Assembly (NCBI GenBank): GCA_028641055.1
Contig: CM054061.1
Span: forward strand, 56,310,993-56,374,992
DNA length: 64,000 nucleotides
Direction: 5' to 3'
Source of the DNA: Alopecurus myosuroides
Taxonomy: Eukaryota > Streptophyta > Magnoliopsida > Poales > Poaceae
The notes under the pieces are model-generated. The model had not been told where the DNA came from, did no database searches, and saw only the letters and a list, made by a program, of their open reading frames with translations. A program made the position numbers and the translations under genes. Within the stretch, counting starts at the first letter, position 1. Every line of letters begins with the position of its first letter. This document shows, piece after piece, positions 35,386-46,899 of the stretch.

Positions 35386-38300
35386 TGTGACGCCCCGAGA
35401 TCGGGCACTATGCAGATTTCAGGATTTCCGCCAAAATTCACATAATAACCGATTCCAGGTTGCCACTTGTGATAACATTACAACAGTTCACGAATAATCC
35501 ACACCAACAACAGAGGAGGTATATACAAGACGACTCAAACGAGTCAAGGATACAACTGATACAATACAAAGATCCAAATAACAGCGGAAGAAACAACATA
35601 GTGTCCGACTACGGACAAGATACAAATTGGACTAAGAGTACTGAAGATAACCGATGGCGTCCAATCCCTGCCCAGGCCAAGCCGGAGGGATTCCCAAGCT
35701 AACGTCGTTAGACTTCAAACCTGTTGACTGCAATATGGAATATGCAGCCACGAAATGGATTCGTGGGTCAGTACGGTTAAGTACTGGCAAGTGGATAAAC
35801 CATACTCACAAGATACCAGCGTAACCAATCATCACAAGATACAAATACTTTGGGTACAACGGAAAGGAAGGGATTATTGCAAAGAAGCGGCAGCTGGCTA
35901 CACTAACTAACTACAGAGACGCGCTACAACATCCGACTAAAAGAAATGGATAAGATAGCGCGACAAAACCAACTATAACTACTCACCAAACAATACCCAT
36001 CCAGTGTTACCCCCTACTAAGGAAGCAACCCAAGGAAAACTCACACTGTCGATTAAGGTGACATTCAATTTTTATGGTGGAGGTAATTTATATTACTAGT
36101 CAAGTTATTATCGTTAAGTGTAAGTTGTCTGAGTACTTGTTAGCCAGCACTTTCACCAAGTCATCCATAACCGCGGACAACACGGCTTCTCGAGAAGATT
36201 TAACCCTGCAGGGATGCACCAATTTAGCCGTACACGTAAGAATAACCCGCCAGACGGGGGATCAACCCACCAAGCGAGGTACTCAACACAACCCAACTCT
36301 TCTTTGCATCAAGCCCAAAGAACCCCGTGCAGTTGAGCGCACGGCTAATCAAGCCCCACGAAGAAAAGGGGACCCTCATAGCACTCTAAGAACGTGTCTC
36401 CCTAAATGCCGACTACAAAAGTTCCACCCTGGCGCCAAGGGTTCGCACCTGCATATGCATGCGGCAAATGGAAAACCCGAACTAAATGAGGCGATTTGGA
36501 CGAGATGCGAATCGAATCAAAGTTGCGGGGGGCGCCCATACTCGCTTCCCACATGCGGTTAGTGCGCTCATCATGGATCGGAGGACAAGACCCTTTTCCT
36601 AATTAGGGTCGACACTAGCAGGCCTCAAAACCACGCCGGGCCTCCTGCGCCTTATCATCAAATTATTATTACCCAAAACATTAACGTGTTGTTGATTGAA
36701 ATGAAACCCAATTATCAACTAAACAGGTGATAAGACGGACAACAAGATTTGAGCGCAAACAACACTAAGCATGCAACTAAGACACAAGGCCAACAGGGTA
36801 AACAAACAACAGGTAATAGGAAATGGAAGGAAGGCTATATCATGGTTGCAAGGTAAACATATGATAGGATCGAGACACATGCATCAAATCATAAGGCTAG
36901 AATAAAGGCAACGGAAAGAATCGGTAACAAGTGATGAGAGGCAGCCATAGGCAGCAAGTGAGTATACTTGCCTGGAATCCAGCAAGTAGAGGTACATCCG
37001 CAGAACTTGTAGTTGCTCACATCATCTCAACGTCCTATCCGCGAAGAAGCAACAAACTAGAACAAACACCGGATGCAACAATTACTTCTACGGCAAAAGA
37101 TCCAGCATGATCAAGATATGGATGCATGACAAGTTTAAGGATGCATCAAAGATAAACTAGTTGACCTGGTAAACATATTTAAATGGGCCCATATGCAATT
37201 TGGATTGCATATGGAAAAGCCCATGAATTAATGTTGAATTAAATGATCTACAAATAACCATCATGTGAAAGTTGATTAGAATGATGCATGGATGATGAGA
37301 ACAATAAGAAAACACAGTAGCTTCAATTTGATATGTTGTTTACCAAGTTTGGAATTTTATTTATTAAGTTATGAAATTTGGCTTCTTAAATGATTTAAAC
37401 AAACATTTATTGTTTTCACCAATTTTAAATGTTCAAAACAGATAACAAAATTTATATTTGGAAAGAACACAAAATTTTAGATGGAATACATATTTCATTT
37501 GTTGAATTTGGATTTTAGATGAGCAAGTTATTAAATTGACAATTTTAAATGCATTAATTAAGAAATAGTTGTTTTCAGCAATTTAAATTGTTCAAAACAG
37601 AAAACAAAGTTGATATTTGCAAAGTTCATGAAAAATGGGATGGAAAACATATTTTACATGTTGGAATTGGATTTGAATTGCCCAAGTTATGAATTTTGCA
37701 ATTTAAAAAGGTGTAATTAAAGCATTGAATTATTGCACCAATTTTAATTGGGAAAAACAGTAAACAAATTGTATTGAAAAGGTTGAAAACATGTATAAAA
37801 TGTTTCAATGAACATTTTGAGCTATTAAACAATTTTTTTGGATCATTATTCAATTTATTATGCAATTTTTCATAGGCATTTTTATTCTGCCCCTTTTAGT
37901 AAACAGAGGGAAACATGTTCGAAATTAATTCAATTGTGACCAAATAAAATACCAATGTGTAGAGTTTGTTAAGACAAATTTTTAGAGCCCAAGTTTGCTC
38001 AATTTGGGTGAACACAACTCAAGTTATGAAATTCCAAAGTTTCCAATTTTTATTGCATTTTTTGTATTTAATTATTTAGTGCAAAATTTATTACAGAAAC
38101 ATATTGCAACTTTGACATTAACAGAAAGAGCACAAGATTATGAATCCACAGAAACTTGAATCATTGAAATTGGAGCAATTTTCAATTTGTTATTGATTTT
38201 ACAATTAAAGGCTCGGATCTGTTTTTCTGGATTTCGGGAAATAAAAGAAAAGGAGTAAAAAGGGGGTGGCTTTGCGCCTTGGGGGGGATCGAAACCTTGA

Positions 38301-39488
38301 CCTCTCACTGAGATACAGGGTACAGAGCCACTAGGCTAATGTCTGGTTTGTGAGGGTATACGGATCTGACAGTAGAAGAGGTGACCTTTCGTGATTAACT
38401 GAATCCGAAACTTGAAGAGTCGAGCGCTCGATTCAGTTAAACGTAACCACGGTGATCACCGCGGTGCGGCTCGACGGCACGCATCCAGAGCAAGGGGAGG
38501 ACAGGGGGCTAGTCCCAGAGGTGGTGCTCACCTTGGGGTTGTAGACGAAGAAGAGAGGCTCGGGGCGTCGTGGTGCGACTCGGAAGAGGGCATCGATGTC
38601 CTGCAGGTTCCTGAACCTTGACGAACGGAGGAGGAGGAAGAAGGTCCCGACCCCGATGATCTGGGACGTCCCTGGTCCCGCCGCGGTGTCGAGGACGGAG
38701 GGGACTCCAAGGGGGTTCCATTCCCGCGCTCCGCGTGCCTCCTGGTGCTCCATGGCGGCGGCGTGGTGAAGAACTTCAGAATCCGGCCATTGCTCTCAGT
38801 GGTATAGGAAAACAGAGAGAAGGAAGAGAGGGAGGGAGATGGCGGCTGGGAGGAAGAGGAGAGGGAAGAGGTTGGGGCTAGGGTTTGGGAAAGGAGGGGG
38901 TAGGTATAGGGGAGGGGGGAGCAGGTGGAGGTGGGGGCCATGGAGGGGAGGGACAGCGACAGTGGGGATCACGTTCTCCTCCTCGCCTGTACGGAGAAGA
39001 AGCAGAAGGTGGGCTGGGTTGGATTTGGTTGGGCTGGGCCAGGTCTGGCTCCCCCAAACGTTTTCTTTTCTTTTTATTAGCTTTCCTTTTTTTTGTAGAA
39101 AGAGAAAAGGAGAGGAGGGAAGGGAAAAGAAATAATGGTTGAAAAATCATGGACTCATTTTTTATGAATTATACAATTCAAATGCCCAAGTGCATGATTC
39201 TTTGTTTTTGGAAATTTTAAAATGTGCCAAAGTTTTGACTTGGAATTTGAATTCACAATAAAATAAATTTTCATTTAACCAAGCAACATTTATTTTTCCA
39301 CTTCAATTTCATTGAAAACAATTTGAGTGTGATACAAGAGGGCATTGTTTGAATTTCTTAAATTGTTTTGAAAGTTTTGATTGGTTTGAAAACAAGTGCA
39401 ATGAGTATGATGCATGATGCTATGATGCATGATGATGCAAAAACAAAACAAGCAAAACTAATTTGGGGGAAAAACCCCGGGTGTTACA
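35386..39488 (-). repeat. 5' LTR of element H
   Basis: 4103 bp, collinear with 30773-34889. Small indels (for example a shorter G run near 38281 and a 4-base loss near 36648) account for the length difference. Confidence 0.9.
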
Positions 39489-39595
39489 GCACGGCTGGAG
39501 ATAAAGTGTGTGTTATTTTAATTTACTATGCGCACGAGACGTTGAAAAAGTGTTGAGCCGGCGCTCGCGCCCATATTGCACACAAACATGCATCT

Positions 39596-39597
<2 letters not shown>

Positions 39598-39679
<82 letters not shown>

Positions 39680-40050
39680 AAAATGGTTCTGTACACCCAG
39701 GCGTACGTACTCCCACATTCAATATACCACATACCACAATCGCTTATACCTATTTATCATTTTTAATATACTTCAATATTAAATAGTAGATACCTCAAAA
39801 TGAATTTTATGAAAAAATCCAACCGAATCTACATATTTAATATTATTTACTTATATACTGCTTTTCTGTACGTAAAAATGGTATATTGAAAAAACTAAGG
39901 AGTTTGGTGATACCTTTCTGATACAACTTGCATTGAGGTATCTTAGAATAATTAATGAGGTATATGAAAAATAATAAATAGGTATAAAACACATGTATGC
40001 GAGGTATATTGCATATGGGAGTACGTACACCCAGGAGTATATAATAGGAG

Positions 40051-40091
<41 letters not shown>
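39598..40091. mobile_element. Micron-like MITE flanked by (TA)n microsatellites
   Basis: A (TA)40 run (39598-39677) and a shorter (TA) run (40053-40091) flank a 375-bp AT-rich core. The core ends are inverted: GTACGTACTCCCACATTCAA on the left pairs with GTACGTACTCCCATATGCAA on the right. The Micron elements of rice have the same plan, a MITE-like core embedded in TA microsatellite. No ORF. Frames of alternating Tyr-Ile drawn across it are artefacts. Confidence 0.5.
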
Positions 40092-40093
<2 letters not shown>

Positions 40094-40198
40094 TAAAAAA
40101 GGCAGTACATAATGGAAAGAGTGGATCTAAACCTAAACAGAGAGCATAGATGCATGATCGATCTACATAATGGCAAGACACTGTGGATCTGATATCTG

Positions 40199-40741
40199 CT
40201 AGTCATACTCCTGCCTAGGCCTATAGTACTCCGACTCGTAGTCGTCGTAGTCGCCGCCGTCGTCGTCACTATCGTCTGACGGTGCTCTACACTCCCTCAA
40301 AGGATCACGACTCCAGGACTGGGCGTGAGGGTAGCGCAGGCGGGGGATATCGCCGGCCCTGATGTAGTCCATGACGCTCTGTAGAGTCCGGCCGTACAAC
40401 CATAGCCGACGACCGGCCTCGTGAAAGTTCCCAGGAGGCAGACCGTCCTCCTCATACCTGGTGAGCGCCCTCTCACACCGATTGATGAAGAAGGCATCCG
40501 AAGTATGCTGGTTATCGGGATGCCAACTGGGATTCCTCCGCTGCTCCGGCGTGAGATCGTGGTAGTAGTGGTTCGTGATGGCCGCCCGACGCGCCACACG
40601 TTGAGGAAGAGGAGGGACCGGCACTCCTCTGGCGCTCAGCATCCAACCGGCGGGAACGTTGTAGCCGCATGGGCAGCGGTAGTTCGAGGCGGAAAGTGCC
40701 TCCGCCTGGATGAATGTTAGAGTGGGTACGGTAGAAGCCAT
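40199..40741 (-). CDS. CACTA passenger protein, GWxL-VPVPP family (element C)
   Basis: 180 codons, intact, starting MASTVPTLTFIQAEA. It shares a pattern with the larger passenger in element D (58022-59116): Gly-Trp-x-Leu then V/I-P-V-P-P at about residues 30-45, a basic R-R segment, SFxxP or DAFFI-type block and GRxLWL near residue 110. The C-terminus is acidic (DDSDDDGGDYDDY). It runs opposite to the transposase genes. Not a known transposase; function unknown. Similar proteins are, to my knowledge, frequent in wheat-group annotations as uncharacterised. Confidence 0.55.
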   Translation of the reverse strand: MASTVPTLTFIQAEALSASNYRCPCGYNVPAGWMLSARGVPVPPLPQRVARRAAITNHYYHDLTPEQRRNPSWHPDNQHTSDAFFINRCERALTRYEEDGLPPGNFHEAGRRLWLYGRTLQSVMDYIRAGDIPRLRYPHAQSWSRDPLRECRAPSDDSDDDGGDYDDYESEYYRPRQEYD

Positions 40742-41114
40742 GAGAGAGTAGTGAGTTAGTATATGTTTTATGTCAACGGTGTTACAATGCATACATATAT
40801 ATAGTGAGAAGAAAACATATCCCTTTAGTCCCGGCCTGTTTTACCAACCGGGACGAAATGGTTAGGGTTTCGTTTGGACCAATCAGATAGAATCACACGG
40901 ATCTTGTGTTTCTTTCAACCGCTTGTGAGTCGTTGGATCCGGGGTGTGTTTTTTTCGAGCTATTGTGAGCCGTTCGATCAGGGATACGGTGTGTTTCTTT
41001 GAAGCGGTTGTGAGCCGTTGGATCAAGGTGTTTCTTAACCGTTGGATATCAAAACCCTACCACAACACTTTGTGAGTCAGAGGACCCTATATATAGCCCA
41101 CCTTCATATAGCGG

Positions 41115-41640
41115 TCAGTTCATCGACCAAATATAAAACATCCGGATTCGCGATCATACGTCCGACCGTTATTTTGATATGCATATATATGCACTCAATA
41201 GCCACGGTCGGGGAGTATGATGGCGATACCGATTTTTTTGTTCTACATCACCCCTTTAAGGTTTGATACATCATTCAGTTCGTCGACCGAATACAAATCA
41301 TCCGGACTCGCCATCATACGTCCGACCGTTCTTTTGATATGCATATATATATATATGCACTCAATAGCCACGGTCGGGGAGTATGATGGCGATACGGATT
41401 GTTTTGTTCTACATCACCCCTTTAAGATTTGATACATCATTTAGTTCGTCGACCGAATACAAATCATCCGGATTCGCCATCATACGTCGGACCGTTCTTC
41501 TGATATGCATATATATATGCACTCAATAGCCACGGTCGGGGAGTATGATGGCGATACCGATTGTTTTGTTCTACATCCCTCTTTAAGGTTTGATACATCA
41601 TTCAGTTCATCGACCGAATACAAGATTTGTGGTTTTGCCA
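41115..41640. repeat. Tandem repeat, about 160-166 bp, 3.2 copies
   Basis: Units start at TCAGTTCATCGACC-type words at 41115, 41275, 41441 and 41602. Each holds GATATGCATATATATGCACTC and GGTCGGGGAGTATGATGGCGATAC. Units differ by a few bases and one ATATAT expansion. It lies between the passenger gene and the promoter block of the TNP1-like gene, so it may be an enhancer-like array, but this is not shown. Confidence 0.85.
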
Positions 41641-41686
41641 GTGCGGCAAGGGCTGTGTTAATTATGTTGCTATTAATGTAATTGTT

Positions 41687-42010
41687 ACTAATTTTAAAAC
41701 AATATAAAATATTTATTAATAGTACAATAGTTAATAGTTTGAATAGTTAGAATAATTATTTAGGTAAACAGAAAACGGATTTGAATTAGTTATGCAAATT
41801 CAAGCAATTTTCATGTTGAATTTTTTTTTCAAATTCGAAAGTATATAGAAGTTATTCATGTGCATATTCAAACAATATTCGAATTTTGGCGCTAAAAATT
41901 TTGGCGCGTCCGGCCCAAAAATACTTCTGGTCCCGGCCCGTGCGACCAGCCGGGACTAAAGGGGGCTTTCGTCCCGGTTGTTGCCACCAACCGGGACGGA
42001 TGGTCGTGGA
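41687..42010 (+). promoter_or_regulatory. Internal block shared by CACTA C and D
   Basis: Closely resembles 57418-57720. Shared features are GTTAGAATAATTATTTAG, TTTTGGCGCTAAAAATTTT and a closing inverted pair of GGTCCCGGCCCGTG and GGGACTAAAG words like those at CACTA ends. Position just upstream of GC-rich leader sequence suggests a promoter or an internal relic of an older CACTA end. Confidence 0.5.
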
Positions 42011-42761
42011 TATATGCACGTCACCCTCCCCCCCAAATTCAGACCACGCGCAGGGACGAACCGACGCCGCCAGGCTGCCCAATTTTCCCGTCCCTGCGCC
42101 GCCCCCTATGCCGTCGCCACACTCCTCCGCGGCGCCCCTCCGTCCCGCGCGCCCGCGAGAGCCGCCCCTCGCTCCCGTCGCGCCGCCCTCCGTCCCGCGC
42201 GCCCGCCGCCGGCCCCGCGCGCACCGCCCTCGCTCCCATCGCGCCGGCCTCCACTGCCCCGCGCCGCCGCCCGGGAGGAGGTAAATCCTGCCTCCATCTC
42301 GCCCTAACCAGGGGGCTTTTTTGTTTTTTCCCTTATTTTTACTTAATTACTGTTTTTGTTTTTAGTTATTTATTAGTGTTAGAAATGTTGGAATCATTAG
42401 TTATGAATATTAGAAATTTTAGATTAGACTCCGGAATTTTAGATTTGTTTAGAGATGACATAGGAAATGTTAGAAATTTGTTTAGGAAATGTTAGAAAGT
42501 TGACATACGAAATGTTAGAAAGTTGACATAGGATTTGTTTAGAGTTGACATAGGATTTGTTTAGAGTTGACATAGGAATTCTCGAAATGTTATGAATGTT
42601 AGAAAATTTAACTAAGTTAGCGTTAGAAATTTAAAATTTTTTGTGTATTATCTATAAGCAATTTTGATGAAAATAATTGATCATTAGTTATTATGTATAA
42701 GCAATTTTGATGAAATGGATTGATCATTAGTTATTATGTATAATTGATCTTTTTGTATAGT
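42011..42761 (+). promoter_or_regulatory. Leader exon and 5' UTR intron of the TNP1-like gene
   Basis: A GC-rich leader (42040-42280) with tandem CGCGCGCCCGC blocks ends at a clean donor (gtaaat, 42281). A 480-bp intron rich in TTAGAAATTTG and GTTGACATAGGATTTGTTTA-type repeats ends at the acceptor tag (42760), right before the ATG. Confidence 0.55.
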
Positions 42762-45147
42762 ATGGAGCCAAGAGACGAAGATGCCGAAAATATGCTCGAG
42801 GGTTTAATCCGCGGGCCCGACGTAGAGACCGATGTGAGCCAGTGGATGAACAACTCCGGTGAGGGAGATCCGGAGCTCACCCAGGGAGACGACTCCGGTG
42901 AGGGAGAAGCCTACGGCTCCGATATGGGAGCAGCCGACGGCTCCGGTGGATCCATACAAATTACAAACACCGTCTCCGAGGTGCATATATAGATATGTTA
43001 ATTAATGAAGCATCCGTTGTATATATACATATATTAACAGTCTTTATATTTTTAGCCATCCGGTTCAAGCATATCAACCGGAAAAAAGACTAAACGAGGC
43101 GCAACAAAGAAGTTGAAAGATACAGAAAGATATATGATCGACACGATCGCAGCAGACGGCGCACCCGAGCTTCCCACTGATGTTGCCCAAAACTTTGTGA
43201 AGCAATGTGGAGTGCTAGTTAGGGATCACATACCGATCACTGTTCATGAGTGGAATAAGCCAAAATATCCGCGGAAACAAGGAATTTCATATGTCAGCAA
43301 AATAGCCAAAGATCATCTTTTCTCGAAGATTTTGGCTAATTTCAACTTACCCTTGCCGGAGGTGGACGAGAATGAAGCGGTTGTGGATGAGGCCGATGTT
43401 ACTAAAATGAAAATTGAGATACGGGAAAAGGTCAAGGTGTGGACCCTGAAAAAGATGGCCGAGCAATTCAAAAACTGGAAGAAAAGATTGAACCTTGACT
43501 ATGTTAAGAAGAACAAGACTCCAGATTTCACTCAAGGGTATGAGAAAATAAAACCCATATGGGCAGATTTCGTGAAGTACAAGTTGTCAGAGAATGAACT
43601 GGAAAGGACAAAAACAAATGAGAAAAACGCCGCCAAAAAGGTATATCACCATGGTATGGGGCAAGGTGGCTACAAGGCTTCCAGTCCCAAGTGGGAGCAA
43701 TGGGAGAACGACCTGCTTAAGCTGGGGATCACTCCCGAGCCGTTCTTGTGGGTCGAGCGGACAAGGTCATGGTTCTACGAGCATGGGGGCACGTTGGACG
43801 ACGAAGGAAATGCAATCTATAACCTAAGACATAAAGAGAGTCCTCTACCCATAGAAAAGCTGAGAACCGCAATAAAGGACGTTAAAGAGGGGAAGTTCGT
43901 GCCAGATAGAGAGAACGACGAGCTCACACGCGCCCTCGGGAATAAGGAACATGGAGGGCGTACACGAGGCACAAAAGGCACTCCTCCGTGGAGTATTGCG
44001 TTCGACTCCACCAAAAAAGTTATACCCCGATAGAAGCCGTCAACGTAGAAAGGACGCGGAGGCAGCTGAAGCAGAGAATCAGGCAAACTGGAGGCGTCAA
44101 CTTGAAGAACAGATAAAGCTGACGCAGGATGTAGCAAAGAAGCAGCAGGACCAAATTAACACACTTAGCCAGCAGATAGTGTCTACCGGCGCATCAGTAC
44201 ACATGGTAGAAGTTGAAGTCGAGGCTACCGACGCCGCACATTCTCATCGCAAAAGCAGCGTTGCGTCCACGCAGCTACCGGGTGATGATGCACCGTCGAT
44301 GATTCACCCGGTGGATGATATCACGGAGATGACAACCTGTGAGCTCCACGTGAAGGTCGTCAATATAACCATCAAGGCGGCGGCCGGCTATGTCTTACCA
44401 ATTGGCAACGAACCAACTCACCATAGTCTTCCGGTTCCACGGGGCTACGCTGTGTTTGGGGTCGATGAAGTTGTCAACGGATTCGAGCGGGTAAAGCTTG
44501 ATTTCCCTGAAGGTGAAGACGAAGAGTTGACTGAACTCGGAGAAGCCAAGAACTTGACCGTTCTATGGCTAAAGGAATGCATTGTGCTCCCAAATCAGAC
44601 GGCAAAGTCATCGAGTCCTCGACATTCTCCAGCGCAAAAGTCTCCAGCGCGGTCGTCTTCGCTATGCATGTCGTCTCCGGCGCGGTCGCCTACGCCGTGC
44701 ACGTCTCCAGCGCGGTCGCCTACGCCGCCGCGTTAGCCTTCTCCGCCCACTAAGTTTCTGCCGAAACGTAAAATATCACCGAAACGTCAATGGTCACCCC
44801 TCCCGAAGGTACCAAAGGAGGTACCCAAGTTACCTTACGACTATACTCCCGAGGAAGCCCAACAAATCACAAAGGACGATTACGAGGCATGGAAATCGAA
44901 GCGGAAGGAGAAGAAAAAGGTAGATTTCCCCGAGACCGAAGAAGAGATAGAACGAGCTTGGAAAATGGTGAAGACTCTTCATCAACCCGAGCCGAGTCTG
45001 TCATCTGACTATGACCGCTCTATTCTGAAGTCACACCAGGAAATGGTGCGGTCGACGAAGAGTAGTATAGCACAAGCGGGAAAAGGGGAAAATCAGTTGA
45101 TCAGCTCGGAGAGCAGAAAAAACAATCCACGTCCCCGCTCAAAGTGA
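42762..45147 (+). pseudogene. TNP1-like DNA-binding ORF of CACTA C
   Basis: Exon one (42762-42980) encodes an acidic start with two SGEG repeats. A short intron (42981-43055) keeps phase 0. Exon two encodes a basic linker (KKTKRGATKK), then a conserved block (FVKQCGVLVRDHIPITVHEW, KVWTLKKMAEQFKNWKKRL) found in ORF1/Transposase-24-type proteins of grass CACTAs. A coiled coil (QANWRRQLEEQIKLTQD) and a Ser/Pro repeat (SPARSPTP) follow. Lesions: frameshift near 44010, TAG at 44734-44736, frameshift at the junction with the protease (about 45144). The product probably bound the subterminal repeats. Confidence 0.7.
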
Positions 45148-46412
45148 TTTCCAATACCCAGGTGGGGCCGAGCACTAATATTGCTGACGAGCAAATTGAT
45201 CCGGAGTTTATAACACTGTACGCAGACAAGGCAGCTGATGCGGGTTTGTCCATTGCTGAGTATATGCAAACAGTAGACTACTTCCCCGAAACTGAATGTG
45301 CGTACACATACCTGTACGGGAAGCCTCTCGTCAAACCCGAGGAGATAAAGGATCTACCAACGAAAATGCGAAGAGTGCATAGTTGGTATATGGAAGCCGT
45401 TGAGAAATCTATGGACTGGATATGTCTCAGCGTTAAGGACGAGCACTATGGGTATGGAAATGGATTGGTTATGATTCAATTTGACGAATTGTTTCAGTTA
45501 TACCAGCAGCAGGCCCTCGACAAAGTTGTCCTTAGTGCATATTGTCTGTAAGCACTTATTTCTCTAGCTCACCTCATTCATTTGCATATTCATATAAATA
45601 TAGTACACTCATATATTATAATTGCAGAATGAAGATTCCCGAATGCAAAAGAGGTGGAATCAATGATATTGGGTTCATTGATCCAAATATTGTTTATGAA
45701 AAGACTCTTCAGCTATCTGCCAAGGATACAGAAAATAATATTCTGAGGGCAATAATGTTTAACCAACACCGACGGGAAATACTATTTCCTTACAACTTCG
45801 GGTTAGTGTTACTCTGTTCTAAACATTCTGTTTTCCTTACTCGATGTTCACTGTATAATTGATGAGTTCTGCGTGCGCAGCTTCCACTATATTCTGCTAA
45901 TCTTCCAAGTTGACAAAGGAAAAGTAATGGTAATGGACCCAAAACGTAAACCCCTAGCGACGTGGGCTGACATGCAGGAAATGATCCAGCAATAATTTCA
46001 ATCTTTATTAATTTCAGTATTTATATATGGCACTATATCGACTACTTTGTTTCATTTTCGGATATGAAGTAATTACTAACTCTTTTTATTCTTTTTATTT
46101 CTCGCGTAGCATTTGGAAGAGGTTCATAAAGAAGTCTCCCGGTGAATGGAAACCAAAGCTTACATTTGATGTTGTGCAAGTAAGTACTTTCTAGATCCGC
46201 GCGCATCTCCTTGATTCTAGTGTCGATACCGTTATCATGGCTGGTTGATTATTATTTTGATTGAAACCATATTCTCGTAAAGTGCTTGCAACAAGGAGAC
46301 GGGAATCACTTGTGTGGATACTACGTTTGCGAGTTCATTCGTCAGACGACATGTCCCAAGGGCAGAAATTTAAAGCAACTTCATGTACGTTAGTCGTCAA
46401 TTCTTCTTATTA

Positions 46413-46487
<75 letters not shown>

Positions 46488-46634
46488 CACTCTTCTTTAT
46501 ATTAGATCGAACGGCTTCGGGACGGTCTTCTACCAAGGGACCGCATACGAGCAATTCAGGAGGAAATTGCGGGCTTCTTAGATGCAGAGGTCCTAAACGT
46601 AGATGGAGAGTACTATACCCCCGGTTGGAACTGA
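45144..46634 (+). pseudogene. Ulp1-like C48 cysteine protease region of CACTA C
   Basis: Exons inferred: 45144-45547, 45628-45801, 45881 to about 45993, 46110-46179, 46283-46384, 46506-46634. Catalytic elements are visible: His in GFHYILLIFQVD, Asp in MVMDPKRK, Gln in CLQQGDGNHLCG and Cys in LCGYYVCEFIR. The stop TGA is at 46632. Exon three runs into CAGCAATAA where a donor (gtaa) is expected, so splicing there is probably lost. Ulp1-like domains are recurrent C-terminal partners in grass CACTA second ORFs; the substrate is unknown. Confidence 0.78.
46415..46484. repeat. (TA)35 microsatellite in an intron
   Basis: Seventy bases of perfect TA between the Cys exon and the last exon of the Ulp1-like gene. 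Tyr-Ile frames over it are artefacts. Confidence 0.95.
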
Positions 46635-46737
46635 ATTTGATTTTGTAATACACTCCATAGGTCATGTAATATGCTCGATATACTTTGCTTCCGTAATATA
46701 AGTGTACGTTCCTTATTCTGCTTTATATACTTATTCA

Positions 46738-46887
46738 CTCGTGGGATCCGGGAGCTCCGGGGAGGGTCCAACGAAGCTCCTCTCTTCTCGTGGGACCCGG
46801 GAGGTCCGGGGAAGGGCCACCGGGGCACCTCTCTTCTCATGGGATCCGGGAGGTCCGGGGAGGGGCCGCCGGGAGGTCTGGGGGTCG
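46738..46887. repeat. 49-50 bp tandem repeat, three units
   Basis: Three units of the form CTCGTGGGACCCGGGAGGTC then CGGGGAGGG, 3' of the Ulp1-like gene and just inside the right subterminal region of C. Confidence 0.8.
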
Positions 46888-46899
46888 CAAAACACAAAT

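Larger units (their letters stand above)
30773..39488 (-). mobile_element. Element H: LARD-like LTR element, 4.1-kb LTRs, 496-bp interior
   Basis: Two direct 4.1-kb repeats begin TGTGACGCCC and end GGGTGTTACA, enclosing only 496 bp. A minus-strand primer site (TGGTATCAGAGCCA, 35370-35383) of the initiator tRNA-Met class sits 2 bp from the right LTR, which sets the orientation. Flanks ACACG (30768-30772) and GCACG (39489-39493) fit a 5-bp duplication with one change. No protein domain of a retroelement is encoded. By structure it is a large retrotransposon derivative. LTR divergence is about 1.2% in the first 1.3 kb by eye. Confidence 0.88.

Noticed and set aside
39513..39782. ORFs of alternating Tyr and Ile on both strands
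   Set aside because: Translations of a (TA)n microsatellite; the same applies at 40050-40180 and 46414-46665.
41115..41640. CRISPR array
   Set aside because: Repeats of 160 bp without unique spacers, in a plant transposon.
42000..42310. Arg/Pro/Ala-rich ORFs on both strands upstream of the TNP1-like gene
   Set aside because: Open by GC content in a leader exon with tandem GC-rich blocks; the clean donor at 42281 fits an untranslated leader.
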